From contig NC_009092.1 of NCBI RefSeq assembly GCF_000016065.1, positions 3,348,001 through 3,412,000 of the forward strand: a stretch of DNA of 64,000 nucleotides, read 5' to 3'. The number at the start of each line of letters is the position of its first letter. Within the stretch, counting starts at the first letter, position 1. Of the stretch, positions 22,122 to 32,418 are shown in pieces. This DNA comes from Shewanella loihica PV-4. Lineage in GTDB: Bacteria; Pseudomonadota; Gammaproteobacteria; Enterobacterales; Shewanellaceae. The notes below the pieces were generated by a model. It worked only from the letters and a program-made list of their open reading frames with translations, was not told the origin of the DNA and made no database searches. The position numbers and the translations under genes are program-made.

Positions 22122-23252
22122 TTAGCTGTTCAAGTCCTGAAAGAACTTCTTCACGCCATCGAAGAAGCCTTCCGCCTTAGGGCTGTGCTTCTTTGATGAA
22201 CCCGTCAGGGTGTTATCGAACTCACGTAGCAGCTCTTTCTGCTTGTCGTTCAGGTTCACAGGCGTTTCCATCACCACCTTACACAATAGGTCGCCAACCG
22301 CATGGCTGCGCACCGACTTGACCCCTTTGCCACGCAGACGGAACATACGACCGGTCTGAGTTTCCGATGGGATCTTCAGGTTGACCTTGCCATCAAGTGT
22401 CGGCACTTCGATCTCGCCGCCCAATGCCGCCGTGCTAAATGAGATAGGCACTTCGCAGTAAAGGTTGTTACCGTCACGTACGAAGATGGCATGCTCACGC
22501 ACTGTGACCTGTACATAGAGATCCCCTGGAGGCGCGCCAAACTCGCCCGCTTCCCCTTCGCCCGACAGACGAATGCGATCGCCGGTATCCACACCCGCAG
22601 GAATTTTCACCGACAGTGTCTTGCTCTTCTCTACGCGGCCTTCGCCATGACACTTACCGCAAGGATCTTTGATGATCTTACCGCGGCCATGACAGGTAGG
22701 ACAGGCTTGCTGCACAGCGAAGAAACCTTGGCGCATCTGCACCTGGCCCTGACCGTGACAGGTACCACATGTGGTCGGAGAGCTGCCTTTCTTGGCGCCG
22801 CTACCGTCACAGAGGTCACAGGTGGCTAAGGTTGGAATGCGTAGCTCTTTGGTCAGGCCACGCACCGCCTCTTCCAGTGACAGTTCCAGGTTGTAACGCA
22901 GATCTGAGCCGCGCGCCGCCTGACGCTGGCCACCACGGCGTCCACCACCGAAGATGTCACCAAATACGTCACCGAATACATCACCGAAGTCGGCGCCGCC
23001 GCCAAATCCGCCACCGCCGCGGTTAGGATCGACTCCCGCATGACCAAACTGGTCATAGGCCGCCTTCTTATCGCTGTCGGTTAGAATTTCGTAGGCTTCT
23101 TTTACCTCTTTGAAGCTGGCTTCGGCCGCCTTGTCACCTGGGTTACGGTCCGGGTGAAATTTCATGGCGAGGCGCTTATAGGCCTTCTTAATCTCACGCT
23201 CGCTGGCGTCGCGACCTACGCCCAATACTTCGTAATAATCTCGCTTTGACAT
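22122..23252 (-). CDS. dnaJ: Chaperone protein DnaJ
   Basis: DnaJ is the Hsp40 co-chaperone that stimulates DnaK ATPase and delivers substrates. The 376-residue protein has the J domain with HPD in [11 protein letters not shown], the Gly/Phe-rich linker ([15 protein letters not shown]), four zinc repeats ([32 protein letters not shown]) and the C-terminal substrate domains. It follows dnaK by 148 bases with a hairpin between them, and shares the dnaK heat-shock promoter by inference. Confidence 0.98.
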   Translation of the reverse strand: MSKRDYYEVLGVGRDASEREIKKAYKRLAMKFHPDRNPGDKAAEASFKEVKEAYEILTDSDKKAAYDQFGHAGVDPNRGGGGFGGGADFGDVFGDVFGDIFGGGRRGGQRQAARGSDLRYNLELSLEEAVRGLTKELRIPTLATCDLCDGSGAKKGSSPTTCGTCHGQGQVQMRQGFFAVQQACPTCHGRGKIIKDPCGKCHGEGRVEKSKTLSVKIPAGVDTGDRIRLSGEGEAGEFGAPPGDLYVQVTVREHAIFVRDGNNLYCEVPISFSTAALGGEIEVPTLDGKVNLKIPSETQTGRMFRLRGKGVKSVRSHAVGDLLCKVVMETPVNLNDKQKELLREFDNTLTGSSKKHSPKAEGFFDGVKKFFQDLNS

Positions 23253-23344
23253 AGTCTCATACTTTCTGCGCTAGGGTCTGTTGACCTTTTAGGTTTACTT
23301 TTTGTTCAATCTAAAAAGATCAACTGCCCCTTAAGTTATACGAA

Positions 23345-23373
23345 CGGGCGTTAGAGTTACCCCATAACGCCCG
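23345..23373 (-). repeat. Intercistronic hairpin between dnaK and dnaJ
   Basis: CGGGCGTTA / TAACGCCCG form a 9-bp stem around an 11-base loop. No T-run follows on the minus strand, so it looks like an mRNA-stabilising or attenuating structure rather than a terminator. Confidence 0.55.
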
Positions 23374-23400
23374 CTGGAAATAATTTAGGCTGGGCCTGAA

Positions 23401-25314
23401 TTATTTTTTGTCGTCTTTAACTTCTTCAAACTCGGCATCGACAACATCATCAGCAGGAGCTTCGTTAGACTGCTGAGCCTGCTCGCCTTGGCCAGCTTGC
23501 GCCTTAGCCTGAGCGATCTCCATCAGCTTGGCAGACGCTTCCATCAGGGCTTGCGTTGCCTTTTCGATAGCTTCTTTGTCGTTGCCCTTAGTGGCAGTGT
23601 CGACGTCAGCCATCGCAGCTTCGATCTTCTCTTTGTCTTCGCTTGGCAGTGCATCGCCCGCTTCTTCGATCTGCTTCTTAGTCGCGTGAACCATGCCGTC
23701 AGCTTGGTTGCGTGCAGACACTAGCTCTTCGAACTTAGCATCTTCATCGGCGTGCGCCTCGGCGTCACGTACCATAGCTTCAACTTCTTCATCGCTCAGA
23801 CCAGAAGAGGCCTTGATGGTGATATTCTGTGCCTTGCCCGTCTTCTTGTCGGTCGCAGACACGTGCAAAATACCATCGGCGTCGATATCGAAGGCCACTT
23901 CAATTTGTGGCATGCCACGTGGTGCAGGCTCGATACCTTCCAGGTTGAACTGACCCAGCGACTTGTTGGCGCTAGATTGCTTACGCTCACCCTGTAGCAC
24001 GTGAATGGTTACCGCGCTCTGGTTGTCATCTGCCGTTGAGAAGGTCTGACTAGCCTTAGTCGGAATAGTGGTGTTCTTCTCGATAAGCTTAGTCATCACG
24101 CTGCCCATGGTTTCGATACCCAGAGACAGTGGCGTTACGTCTAGCAGCAGTACGTCTTTCACGTCACCAGCCAATACACCCGCCTGAACCGCAGCACCGA
24201 TAGCAACCGCTTCATCTGGGTTAACGTCTTGACGCAGCTCTTTGCCGAAGAAGGCTGAAACTTCTGCACGTACCTTAGGCATACGGGTTTGACCACCCAC
24301 CAGAATCACTTCGTTGATGTCTGATACAGACAGGTCTGCGTCAGCCAGTGCCACTTTTAGCGGCTCTAGTGAACGTTGGATCAGGTCTTCAACCAGAGAC
24401 TCAAGCTTGGCGCGAGTGATCTTAACCACTAAGTGCTTAGGACCTGTCGCATCAGCCGTGATGTATGGCAGGTTAACTTCAGTCTGAGTCGTGCTAGACA
24501 GCTCGATCTTCGCCTTCTCGGCAGCTTCTTTCAGACGCTGCATCGCCAGAGGATCGTTACGCAGATCCAGAGACTGTTCTTTCTTGAACTCGTCGGCCAG
24601 GTAGTTGATCAGACGGTTATCGAAGTCTTCACCACCTAAGTGAGTGTCACCGTTAGTTGCAAGCACTTCGAAAGTTTGCTCGCCATCGACACTGTCGATC
24701 TCGATGATAGAGATATCGAAGGTACCACCACCTAAGTCGTATACCGCAACGATGTTGTCACCTTGCTTCTTATCGATACCGTAAGCCAGTGCCGCAGCAG
24801 TAGGCTCGTTGATAATACGCTTAACTTCCAGACCAGCGATACGACCGGCGTCTTTTGTCGCCTGACGTTGTGAATCGTTAAAGTAAGCCGGAACGGTAAT
24901 AACCGCTTCGGTTACTGGCTCGCCCAGGTAGTCTTCGGCAGTCTTCTTCATCTTCTTCAGAATTTCTGCAGAAACTTGTGGCGGTGCCATCTTCTTATCG
25001 TGCGCTTCAACCCATGCATCACCGTTGTCTGCCGCGATGATCTTAAATGGCATGATGTCTACGTCGCGCTGCACTTCGTCATCTTTGAAACGACGACCGA
25101 TAAGACGCTTAATAGCAAAGAAGGTATTCTTTGGGTTTGTTACAGCTTGGCGTTTCGCAGGCTGACCAACTAATACTTCTTCGCCTGTATATGCGATGAT
25201 CGACGGGGTAGTGCGATCGCCTTCCGCGTTTTCAATCACGCGTGCTTTATCGCCATCAAGTACAGCTACACAAGAGTTAGTTGTACCTAAATCGATACCA
25301 ATAATTTTACCCAT
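23401..25314 (-). CDS. dnaK: Chaperone protein DnaK (Hsp70)
   Basis: DnaK is the ATP-dependent chaperone and a negative regulator of sigma-32. The 637-residue start [21 protein letters not shown] is standard; an upstream start adds only four residues. The Hsp70 signatures [23 protein letters not shown] and [13 protein letters not shown] are present, then the [11 protein letters not shown] linker into the substrate domain and the C-terminal lid. The tail ends in the acidic [10 protein letters not shown], typical of proteobacterial DnaK. Confidence 0.99.
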   Translation of the reverse strand: MGKIIGIDLGTTNSCVAVLDGDKARVIENAEGDRTTPSIIAYTGEEVLVGQPAKRQAVTNPKNTFFAIKRLIGRRFKDDEVQRDVDIMPFKIIAADNGDAWVEAHDKKMAPPQVSAEILKKMKKTAEDYLGEPVTEAVITVPAYFNDSQRQATKDAGRIAGLEVKRIINEPTAAALAYGIDKKQGDNIVAVYDLGGGTFDISIIEIDSVDGEQTFEVLATNGDTHLGGEDFDNRLINYLADEFKKEQSLDLRNDPLAMQRLKEAAEKAKIELSSTTQTEVNLPYITADATGPKHLVVKITRAKLESLVEDLIQRSLEPLKVALADADLSVSDINEVILVGGQTRMPKVRAEVSAFFGKELRQDVNPDEAVAIGAAVQAGVLAGDVKDVLLLDVTPLSLGIETMGSVMTKLIEKNTTIPTKASQTFSTADDNQSAVTIHVLQGERKQSSANKSLGQFNLEGIEPAPRGMPQIEVAFDIDADGILHVSATDKKTGKAQNITIKASSGLSDEEVEAMVRDAEAHADEDAKFEELVSARNQADGMVHATKKQIEEAGDALPSEDKEKIEAAMADVDTATKGNDKEAIEKATQALMEASAKLMEIAQAKAQAGQGEQAQQSNEAPADDVVDAEFEEVKDDKK

Positions 25315-25366
25315 GGAGTCCTCCAAAAAAACTTTTAACTTACGCTAACTTTGTTATCTGATTCAG

Positions 25367-25395
25367 ATATGGGGATAGGCGAATTCGTTTTCAAG
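25367..25395 (-). promoter_or_regulatory. Sigma-32 (heat-shock) promoter of dnaKJ
   Basis: On the minus strand CTTGAA (25395-25390) and CCCCATAT (25374-25367) are separated by 15 bases. This fits the sigma-32 consensus (CTTGAA, then CCCCATnT) closely. The -10 lies about 52 bases upstream of the dnaK ATG. Confidence 0.88.
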
Positions 25396-25621
25396 CCTAA
25401 TTTTCCGAGCCAATATCTTTCCTTAACACCCTATATTGGGACAGCAATTGGGATTACAAGGGCAAGAAAGATAAAAATTAACTTAATTGAGTATTTTTTT
25501 GATCTTAAAAGCTGCCGGGTAGCCAACAAGAAGCGTATAATGCATGCAATCGAAGTAAAACTCCCTCTGTGCCCCAGGCGCATGGGATTTTTTTAGTTGT
25601 CTCGTTTAGTGAGAAGGTTCA

Positions 25622-26548
25622 GTGAAATCATCCAACCAAGCTTATCTCTATGCCTTAGCGGCCATCTTACTCTGGTCGACCGTCGCCACCGCCTTCAAGT
25701 TGGCGCTGAGCCATTTTACGCCGCTACAGCTGGTGTTTGTCGCCGTCTCAACCTCTATCGTCGCCCTAGGCGTCATACTGGCCGCGACCGGTAAGCTGCA
25801 CCTCATTAAGCGCCAATTTGCCAGTCGTCCCTGGTTCTACCTGCAGACCGGGCTACTGAACCCGTTTCTTTATTATCTGGTGCTGTTCAAGGCCTACGCC
25901 CTGCTACCTGCACAGCAGGCGCTGTCACTCAACTACACCTGGGCCATACTGCTGCCGCTGCTGGCGGTGCCGCTACTGAAACAGAAGCTGCGTAAGAGCG
26001 ATCTCACCGCGGCGCTGGTCGCCTATCTGGGTGTCTTCGTGATTGCCACCAATGGTGAAGTAGCCAGCGTGCGCTTCGAGAGTGCCACCGGGGTACTGCT
26101 GGCGCTCACCAGCACCCTGCTTTGGTCCCTCTACTGGATAGTCAACACTAAGGATGAGGGCGACCCAGTGGTGAGCCTGCTGCTGAGCTTCTTGGTGGGA
26201 CTGCCGTTTATTTTGGTGACCCTGCTGCTGACCCAGTCGCTGCCGAGCTGGGATCTCAAGGCCCTTGGCGCAGGCATCTATGTGGGCCTGTTTGAGATGG
26301 GAGTCACCTTCGTCCTCTGGTTAGTGGCGCTGAAGAAAGCGGATCGCACCGCCAGCATGAGTACCCTAGTATTTATCACCCCTGTGCTCTCGGTGGGCTT
26401 CATCGCCTGGATCCTGCAAGAGACCATCACCCCATCGACCTTTATCGGCCTGGGACTTATCCTGACCGCGCTGGCGCTGCAGCAGCTATTGCCTCAGCTT
26501 AAACGCCTGCGAACCAAAACAGCTCCTGCGCTGACGCCGGAGAACTAA
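25622..26548 (+). CDS. DMT-superfamily transporter, EamA domains
   Basis: This is an inner-membrane drug/metabolite transporter-type permease with unknown substrate. The 308-residue product starts at a GTG and has about ten hydrophobic segments in two EamA repeats (roughly 5-140 and 155-290). The first includes YALAAILLWSTVATAFKLAL and the second GVLLALTSTLLWSLYW. It stands alone, divergent from dnaK, with its own terminator. The tail is Lys/Pro-rich and cytoplasmic. Confidence 0.9.
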   Translation: MKSSNQAYLYALAAILLWSTVATAFKLALSHFTPLQLVFVAVSTSIVALGVILAATGKLHLIKRQFASRPWFYLQTGLLNPFLYYLVLFKAYALLPAQQALSLNYTWAILLPLLAVPLLKQKLRKSDLTAALVAYLGVFVIATNGEVASVRFESATGVLLALTSTLLWSLYWIVNTKDEGDPVVSLLLSFLVGLPFILVTLLLTQSLPSWDLKALGAGIYVGLFEMGVTFVLWLVALKKADRTASMSTLVFITPVLSVGFIAWILQETITPSTFIGLGLILTALALQQLLPQLKRLRTKTAPALTPEN

Positions 26549-26592
26549 AGTCACCGGCTAACTTAAGCTGTCAGAGATAGACGCCCTTGCAT

Positions 26593-26622
26593 AAAAAAAC
26601 CGACCCTAGGGTCGGTTTTTTT
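26593..26622. terminator. Bidirectional intrinsic terminator after the EamA gene
   Basis: A perfect palindrome with 14-base arms (seven A plus CCGACCC, complement) and a TA centre lies between the converging EamA transporter gene and the beta-repeat protein gene. Confidence 0.9.
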
Positions 26623-26644
26623 ATCACTTATTGATTTTCGGTGG

Positions 26645-27286
26645 CTAGTTGCGCACGTCTATCTCGCCCACGCCCACCGAGACATACAGATGGTCATCGC
26701 CGGCTGTGCCTTGCTGATGATAGCTCTGGCTCACCAAATTCTGGTTTACCTTGAGGCGCTGACCACCGTCACGAATGCTCACCTCGCCCACGCCTGACTC
26801 GAGCGACACATCACCAAAGCTTGCCTGGTGCGTGATCTCCGCGCGGCCTACCCCAAGTTCCACCTCTATGCTGGCGCTCAGGCCATCGACAATCACCTCG
26901 CCCACGCCGGCATCTACCTTGAGCGCGGCGTTACGGGGCAGATAGACACGCCACTTCTGATTCACATCATCCTGATCCGCCAGGCGCAGCACCAGCTTGT
27001 CACCGTCGTCTAAGATATCGAACTTGGCCGAGCTCACATCGCTGTTTTGCCAGAAGCCAAACCATTTCGAATCGTTGGCCTTCACTACCACCTCGACCCG
27101 CACCTTATCCTGGTCGCCGGCGATCAGCTCCGCCTGACCAACATCCATGTCCAGCGCCACCTTCTGGCCGCGATAATCGAACTCATCGTTGAGTGTAATG
27201 CTAGAGGCCGCCTGAGCGCCCACGCTCATCAAACCTACTAGCAGACTTAAACTTACCAATGCCTTGTTAACCATGTTGTTTTTCAT
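26645..27286 (-). CDS. Secreted beta-repeat protein (DUF4097-like)
   Basis: No enzymatic function is recognised. The 213-residue form starting MKNNMVNKALVSLSLLVG has a signal peptide ending ...GAQA-ASS, so the protein is exported. The mature part carries a repeated motif with a Gly-x-[GA]-E core: VGQAEL, VGEVIV, VGRAEI, VGEVSI and VGEIDV, spaced about 17-45 residues. This fits a right-handed beta-helix or DUF4097-type fold (inference). An upstream start would bury the signal peptide and is rejected. It stands alone before proA. Confidence 0.75.
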   Translation of the reverse strand: MKNNMVNKALVSLSLLVGLMSVGAQAASSITLNDEFDYRGQKVALDMDVGQAELIAGDQDKVRVEVVVKANDSKWFGFWQNSDVSSAKFDILDDGDKLVLRLADQDDVNQKWRVYLPRNAALKVDAGVGEVIVDGLSASIEVELGVGRAEITHQASFGDVSLESGVGEVSIRDGGQRLKVNQNLVSQSYHQQGTAGDDHLYVSVGVGEIDVRN

Positions 27287-27525
27287 CTTAAGCTCCGTAA
27301 CCGACTCCCTGTGAGATTGATTAAGACATAGCAAGCAAGATGCCAAAACTGTAACCTGTTGTAATTAAGCGGATTTAGAGTGATTTCGCATTTTTGTTTT
27401 AAGGTTTTCCCCAAACAAGTTGCGAAACTCACCAAGGGATCTGGTCAATTTCATCACTAACGTTAATAAGATAAAGCGACTGAGATAAAGTGACTTATAT
27501 AGCACTTAGCGAAGCAGAAAAACGA

Positions 27526-27547
27526 AAAGGAGCCCTAGGGCTCCTTT
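27526..27547 (-). terminator. Intrinsic terminator after proA
   Basis: AAAGGAGCCC / GGGCTCCTTT with a TA centre sits 27 bases beyond the proA stop. The rest of 27287-27525 shows no gene. Confidence 0.8.
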
Positions 27548-27573
27548 GTAAACTCACTGTCGGTTAGTTTGAG

Positions 27574-28863
27574 TTAACCGCGGGCGGTGTAGTCGCCGAC
27601 GCCAATCCACTTATAGGTGGTGAGCGCCTCGAGCCCCATTGGGCCTCTGGCATGCAGTTTCTGGGTCGATACCGCCACCTCGGCGCCCAGGCCAAACTGG
27701 CCACCATCGGTAAAGCGGGTGCTGGCGTTGACATACACGGCCGCCGCATCCACCTCGTTGATGAAACGGGCCGTGGCATGAATGTTATCGCTCAATATCC
27801 CCTCAGAGTGACCACTGGAGAAGCGGCGAATATGGGCGATCGCCATATCCATATCATCCACCACCCTGACGCCCAGGTTCAGCGACAGCCACTCTGTGCC
27901 AAAGGTCTCATCACTCGCCTGATGAGTGACAGTGCCGGCATCCTTGCCTATCGCCTCGGCTTGGTCACAGGCATGGAAACTCACGCCGAGTGCACTTAAG
28001 TGGGCATAAAGCTTAGGCAGAAAAGTTTGGGCGATAGACTGGTGAACCAGCACAGTATCCAGGGCGTTGCACACGGTTGGGCGCTGCACCTTGGCATTGG
28101 CGATCACCTCGATGGCTTTTAGCTGATCCACCTCGCTATCCACATAGAGATGGCAGATGCCAATACCACCAAGGATCACCGGAATGGTCGCCTGCTCGGC
28201 GCACAGGCGCTGCAGGTTCTGACCACCACGGGGCACTATCATATCCACATATTTGTCGAGCTTAAGTAGGCCAGAGACCAGCGCGCGATCAGGGTCTTGG
28301 ATCAGCTGCACCGCATCGCTCGGCAGCCCCTGCTCGCTAATGGCTTCCCTAATCGCCTCGCTTAATGCCAGGTTAGAGGCCAGGGTCTCCTTGCCACCAC
28401 GCAGGATCACCGCATTGCCGGTCTTGAGCGCCAGCACGGCGATATCCACGGTCACATTGGGTCGCGCCTCATAGATAACCCCGAGCACGCCTAGCGGTAC
28501 TCGGCGGCGGGATAAGCGCAGCCCGTTATCCAGCAGCTGGCTCTCCAGCTCGCTACCGATAGGGTCGGCCAACGCCACCACGTTTTCGATGTCGGCAATC
28601 ACGCCAGATAGTCGCGACTCGTCCAGCAGCAGTCTGTCTATCATGGCATCATTCAGGCCGTTTTCCCGCGCCTTGGCCACATCCTGCTGGTTAGCTGCAA
28701 CTATCTGCGCGCGCTTATCGGTAAGCTTGGCGGCAATTGCCCTAAGCAAGTCGCGCTTCTGCGAAGCCGTGAGGCTCGCCATGGCATAGCTGGCCGCCTT
28801 GGCCTGCTCACCGAGTGTGTTTAAATACTGCTGTTTATCGTCCATCGTTTCTGTTCCACTCAT
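27574..28863 (-). CDS. proA: Glutamate-5-semialdehyde dehydrogenase (gamma-glutamyl phosphate reductase)
   Basis: It reduces gamma-glutamyl phosphate to glutamate semialdehyde with NADPH, the second step of proline synthesis. The 429-residue frame begins [20 protein letters not shown]; a start at Met7 (28845) is equally possible since neither has a strong ribosome-binding site. The catalytic Cys lies in [15 protein letters not shown], and the [20 protein letters not shown] and [14 protein letters not shown] family segments are present. It lies 34 bases after proB. Confidence 0.97.
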   Translation of the reverse strand: MSGTETMDDKQQYLNTLGEQAKAASYAMASLTASQKRDLLRAIAAKLTDKRAQIVAANQQDVAKARENGLNDAMIDRLLLDESRLSGVIADIENVVALADPIGSELESQLLDNGLRLSRRRVPLGVLGVIYEARPNVTVDIAVLALKTGNAVILRGGKETLASNLALSEAIREAISEQGLPSDAVQLIQDPDRALVSGLLKLDKYVDMIVPRGGQNLQRLCAEQATIPVILGGIGICHLYVDSEVDQLKAIEVIANAKVQRPTVCNALDTVLVHQSIAQTFLPKLYAHLSALGVSFHACDQAEAIGKDAGTVTHQASDETFGTEWLSLNLGVRVVDDMDMAIAHIRRFSSGHSEGILSDNIHATARFINEVDAAAVYVNASTRFTDGGQFGLGAEVAVSTQKLHARGPMGLEALTTYKWIGVGDYTARG

Positions 28864-28897
28864 CTTTAATCTGCACAGATTGACTCTGCCGAAAACC

Positions 28898-30022
28898 TTA
28901 CAGGACCACCATGTCGTTACGATGCACTATGGCATCGCCGTAGTCGTAGCCCAGCAGCGACTCAATTTCATCCGAATGTTTACCGGCGATCTTCTGCAGA
29001 TCTTTGGCGCTGTAACGGCTCATGCCCCTGGCATGCTCCCGCCCCTGCTCGTCCACCAGCTGCAGGGTGGCGCCGCGGTCAAACACACCGCTCACCGACA
29101 CTATCCCCTTAGAGAGCAGGCTGCGTCCCTTCAGGGTCACGGCGTTGATGGCGCCGCTGTCCAGCACCAGCCGGCCCTTGGTCGCCGGGCCGGCCAAGAT
29201 CCACTGTTTGCGGCTCTCCAGCGGATTTTCCAGCGCGGTAAAATGAGTACCCACCGGCAGCTGACATACGGCATCTAAGATCACCTTAGGATGATGACCC
29301 GAGGCGATCACCACCTCGACCCCGGCGCGGCGGGCAATATCCGCCGCCTGCAGCTTGGTCGCCATGCCACCTGTGCCCAGGCCGGAAACCGCGCCGCCCG
29401 CCAGGCTTCGCAGGCTGTCGTCGATGTTCACCACCTGCTTGATAAGCTTGGCATCCGGATTAGCCCTTGGATCGGCATCGAACAGCCCCTTCTGATCCGT
29501 CAAAAGGATCAGCAGGTCGGCATCACACAGCAGCGCCGCCCGAGCCGACAGGTTGTCGTTGTCGCCCACCTTGATCTCGTTGGTGGCCACCGCATCGTTC
29601 TCGTTGATGATAGGAATGATGCCGTTGGCCAGCAGGGCGTTGAGTGAGTCTCTGGCGTTGAGATAACGCTCCCTGTCGTGCAGATCGGCGCGGGTCAGCA
29701 GCAACTGGCCCACATGCAGCCCATAGATGCTAAACAGCTGTGACCAGGCGAGGATCAGTTGACTCTGGCCGACGGCCGCCAGCAGCTGCTTGTTGGCGAC
29801 CGTATCCGGCAGTGTGGGGTAACCTAAGTGCTCGCGCCCGGCCGCGATGGCGCCCGAGGTGCACAGCACCACTTCGACACCCGACTTCATCAGCTTGGCC
29901 ATTTGTCTGGCCAGCTCAACCATATGCGCCTTATCCAGCTGGCGCGATCCGGAGGTGAGCACGCTAGTGCCCAACTTTACCACCACACGGCGGTAGCCTA
30001 TCTCACTTAAGTTCATTGACAT
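28898..30022 (-). CDS. proB: Glutamate 5-kinase
   Basis: It phosphorylates glutamate and is the feedback-controlled first enzyme of proline synthesis. The 374-residue protein has an amino-acid-kinase domain ([13 protein letters not shown] near residue 15, [25 protein letters not shown]) and a C-terminal PUA domain from about residue 280 ([14 protein letters not shown] onward). The first codons offer two close ATGs (M1 and M3). It is first in a proBA operon. Confidence 0.98.
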   Translation of the reverse strand: MSMNLSEIGYRRVVVKLGTSVLTSGSRQLDKAHMVELARQMAKLMKSGVEVVLCTSGAIAAGREHLGYPTLPDTVANKQLLAAVGQSQLILAWSQLFSIYGLHVGQLLLTRADLHDRERYLNARDSLNALLANGIIPIINENDAVATNEIKVGDNDNLSARAALLCDADLLILLTDQKGLFDADPRANPDAKLIKQVVNIDDSLRSLAGGAVSGLGTGGMATKLQAADIARRAGVEVVIASGHHPKVILDAVCQLPVGTHFTALENPLESRKQWILAGPATKGRLVLDSGAINAVTLKGRSLLSKGIVSVSGVFDRGATLQLVDEQGREHARGMSRYSAKDLQKIAGKHSDEIESLLGYDYGDAIVHRNDMVVL

Positions 30023-30125
30023 TTAGACAGAAAAAAACCGAACCCCAAGTTATACCCAATCCCCAGGGCAAATGGTAGCGGGTAAGATAAAAGATTAGAG
30101 CCAGTCTACTTTCCTTCAATAAAAG

Positions 30126-30161
30126 CCCATAAAAAAGGCCATACATTGTATGACCTTTAAT
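30126..30161 (-). terminator. Likely terminator after the purine permease
   Basis: An imperfect stem (AAAGGCCATAC and GTATGACCTTT with one mismatch) and a flanking A-run lie about 85 bases beyond the permease stop, upstream of proB. Confidence 0.55.
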
Positions 30162-30243
30162 CTAAGCTGACTGGCAGTCAACTTAAGCTAAATTTGGCTC
30201 TTGCCAAAAACCTAAGCAAAGATGAACTTAGCCATAGATAGAC

Positions 30244-31533
30244 TTAGCCATAAATAAATTTGGCCAGGAACAGCGCCGCCAGCACCAAGACGCCCAAAGA
30301 GAGATCCTTGTAGCGACCACTGAAGAGCTTGATCCCTGCATAGGCAACAAAGCCCATGGCGATCCCGGTCGCGATAGAAAAGGTCAGCGGCATCAGGATA
30401 CAGACCACCACCACGGGCGCCGCCTCGGTGAGATCTTCCCAGTCCACATGTACCAGGCCAGACATCATCAGGATGGCGACATAGAAGAGTGTGCCCGCAG
30501 TCGCGTAAGCTGGCACCATGCCTGCCAGCGGCGAGATAAACAGCGACAGCAGGAACATGATCCCCACCACCACGGCGGTGAGACCGGTACGGCCACCGGC
30601 GCTCACCCCGGCCGTACTCTCGATATAACTGGTAGTCGTCGAGGTGCCCAACATGGCGCCGGCTATGGTGGCGCTGCTGTCGGCGGTCAGGGCGCGGCCG
30701 AGACGCGGCAGTCTGCCCCTGTCGTCGAGGAAACCGCCTCGCTGGGCAACGGCCACCAGGGTGCCAGAGGTATCAAATAGATCCACGAACAGGAAGGCAA
30801 ACACCACGGAAAGCATGCTGATCTCAAGCACATTGGAGAGATCCATCTTCATGAAGGTGGGCGCAATCGACGGCGGCGTCGAGATCATGCCGCTATATTG
30901 CACATCCCCCAGCAGCAGGCCCAGCGCGGTGATCCCCAGGATGCTGATGATCACCGCCGACTGATAGCCTCTGTGCACCAGGGCGATAATGATGAAGAAG
31001 CCCAGCACAGACATCACCGCTGGCAAGGCGGTCACATCGCCCATGGTCACCAGGGTCGCGGGGCTGGCCACCACTATGCCGGCACTCTTGAGGCCGATCA
31101 GCGCCAGAAACAGGCCGATACCGGCGGCGATCCCCAGACGCAGCGACATAGGGATGCTGTTGACGATCCACTCGCGGATCTTCACCAAAGACAATATCAG
31201 GAAGCAGATACCCGAGAGGAATACCGCGCCCAGCGCCGTTTCCCAGCTGTAGCCCATCTCGCCAACGACGGTATAGGTAAAGAAGGCGTTGAGCCCCATG
31301 CCCGGTGCCAGGGCGATAGGATAGTTTGCCACTATGCCCATCACCAGACAGCCCACGGCCGCGGCCAGACAGGTGGCGACGAACACGGCGCCATGGTCCA
31401 TGCCCGCATCGGCCAACATCATGGGATTGACGAAGATGATATAGGCCATGGTTAAAAAGGTGGTCAATCCGGCCACCACCTCTTGTTTTAACGTTGTCTG
31501 GTGCTCGGTTAACTTAAATACTTTTTCTAACAT
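30244..31533 (-). CDS. NCS2-family purine (adenine/guanine/hypoxanthine) permease
   Basis: This is a proton-coupled nucleobase permease of the AzgA-like NCS2 subfamily. The 429-residue protein has about 12-14 hydrophobic segments. Family segments include TMAYIIFVNPMMLADAGMD, ALAPGMGLNAFFTYT, FLFVDLFDTSGTLVAVA, the GTSTTTSYIESTAGVSAGGR motif and FSPLAGMVP-like ISPLAGMVPAYAT. E. coli relatives are AdeP and GhxP; which purine is carried cannot be decided. Preceding bases hold a weak PurR-like half site only. Confidence 0.92.
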   Translation of the reverse strand: MLEKVFKLTEHQTTLKQEVVAGLTTFLTMAYIIFVNPMMLADAGMDHGAVFVATCLAAAVGCLVMGIVANYPIALAPGMGLNAFFTYTVVGEMGYSWETALGAVFLSGICFLILSLVKIREWIVNSIPMSLRLGIAAGIGLFLALIGLKSAGIVVASPATLVTMGDVTALPAVMSVLGFFIIIALVHRGYQSAVIISILGITALGLLLGDVQYSGMISTPPSIAPTFMKMDLSNVLEISMLSVVFAFLFVDLFDTSGTLVAVAQRGGFLDDRGRLPRLGRALTADSSATIAGAMLGTSTTTSYIESTAGVSAGGRTGLTAVVVGIMFLLSLFISPLAGMVPAYATAGTLFYVAILMMSGLVHVDWEDLTEAAPVVVVCILMPLTFSIATGIAMGFVAYAGIKLFSGRYKDLSLGVLVLAALFLAKFIYG

Positions 31534-31742
31534 GGAACGAGGTTCCTTGATTTAATTATGGTTTATTTAGGTAGGGTAAAAGTTGAAACCAAGTTAACGA
31601 CTTGATAACAAGCGACGATTATATACGCAATAATCGCGCAAACGCGAGCCAGTTTAGAGCCATGACTCGAGACGATTGCATAAAGGTGATCTACGCCAGA
31701 TTTATCGCCGGGGATGCGAGACAGAGATGGCAAATTTCAGGC

Positions 31743-31769
31743 AAAAAAAAGCCTGCTCAAAGAGCAGGC
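31743..31769 (-). terminator. Strong intrinsic terminator of the 32.2-31.7 kb unit
   Basis: GCCTGCTC / GAGCAGGC arms with a 3-base loop are followed on the minus strand by eight T. No annotated gene uses it. Confidence 0.88.
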
Positions 31770-31945
31770 GAGACATGTTTCAAGTGTTCCGAAAGGAAAG
31801 AGTTACCGCGCTAGCGGGTTACACTGGCCTACCGCTCAATGAGCAATAGACAACTTGAGTCTAAAAATCCCCAAATGGGGTAAGGTTGATGGATGATGCA
31901 ACTACTTTAATCAAGTGAACTAGGTTCAAATGATCTCAGGGGTAG

Positions 31946-32044
31946 TTAGCCCTTAAAAGTCATAGCGTACAGACCACCGCGAAGGGCATCGGTACAAAAC
32001 CAAGTATTCTGCCAATAAACGTGCTGAATTCCTGTATAAGACAT
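31946..32044 (-). CDS. Candidate 32-residue peptide, unknown
   Basis: A short ORF begins MSYTGIQHVYW and ends LYAMTFKG before TAA, with AGGAG nine bases before the ATG (a second in-frame ATG lies two codons upstream). It is rich in aromatic residues (Y, W, F) and has a single Cys. It has no obvious signal peptide and I recognise no family. It lies in the middle of the independent transcription unit described above. Possible roles are a leader peptide, a small regulatory protein or a peptide precursor; none is shown. Confidence 0.45.
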   Translation of the reverse strand: MSYTGIQHVYWQNTWFCTDALRGGLYAMTFKG

Positions 32045-32210
32045 AGTCATTAACTCCTAACAAAGTTGAAAAAATAATCTCTAGTGAAACTTGGCAGGCC
32101 TTTCATTTCCGGGGCCATGCCGCAGTCAACTTGTCGCTCGGTTCCTTGGAGAGTTATCCATCCTGGATAGACTTTGAGGTGGAAGACACTGTGTCTAACC
32201 AACGAGAGCC

Positions 32211-32238
32211 ATTATATTTAAATGTAGTTTTATTACAA
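32211..32238 (-). promoter_or_regulatory. Sigma-70-type promoter of the 32.2-31.7 kb unit
   Basis: On the minus strand TTGTAA (32238-32233) and a perfect TATAAT (32216-32211) are 16 bases apart, in a very AT-rich stretch. Confidence 0.6.
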
Positions 32239-32351
32239 GCTTTTTTTCTATTTTTTTTAAAAAAACCTTCAAACTGTAATTTTACTACATCAAAACCCCA
32301 TTGCGAGGCGGGGCAAGATCACGCTTTTTCACCCTATTGTGATCCGGCGAC

Positions 32352-32378
32352 AAAAAGGGGCAAGCCTATGCTTGCCCC
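32352..32378 (-). terminator. Intrinsic terminator after the M17 aminopeptidase gene
   Basis: GGGGCAAGC / GCTTGCCCC arms with a 4-base loop are followed by five T on the minus strand, 41 bases past the stop. Confidence 0.85.
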
Positions 32379-32418
32379 GGTCAAATTTTGCGCCCAGCTA
32401 GGCTAGGGTCTGCTTGGT

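Larger units (their letters stand above)
31743..32204 (-). ncRNA. Unannotated transcription unit (candidate small RNA or leader with short ORF)
   Basis: The unit is bounded by a good promoter (-35 TTGTAA, -10 TATAAT) and a strong terminator at 31743-31769, so a transcript of about 460 bases is predicted on the minus strand. The 5' part folds into several small hairpins: an 11-base GACACAGTGTC palindrome, TATCC/GGATA with AGGAT in the loop, and GGCC/GGCC. It contains several GGA motifs, one in the ribosome-binding site AGGAG, reminiscent of CsrA targets (inference). It includes a 32-codon ORF at 31946-32044. A second short terminator-like hairpin lies at 31862-31880. I do not recognise a known RNA family. 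Confidence 0.5.

Noticed and set aside
31534..31660. Purine riboswitch or PurR operator upstream of the purine permease
   Set aside because: Only a half-site-like GCAAACG is seen near 31635-31645; the other half is poor and no riboswitch core is recognisable.
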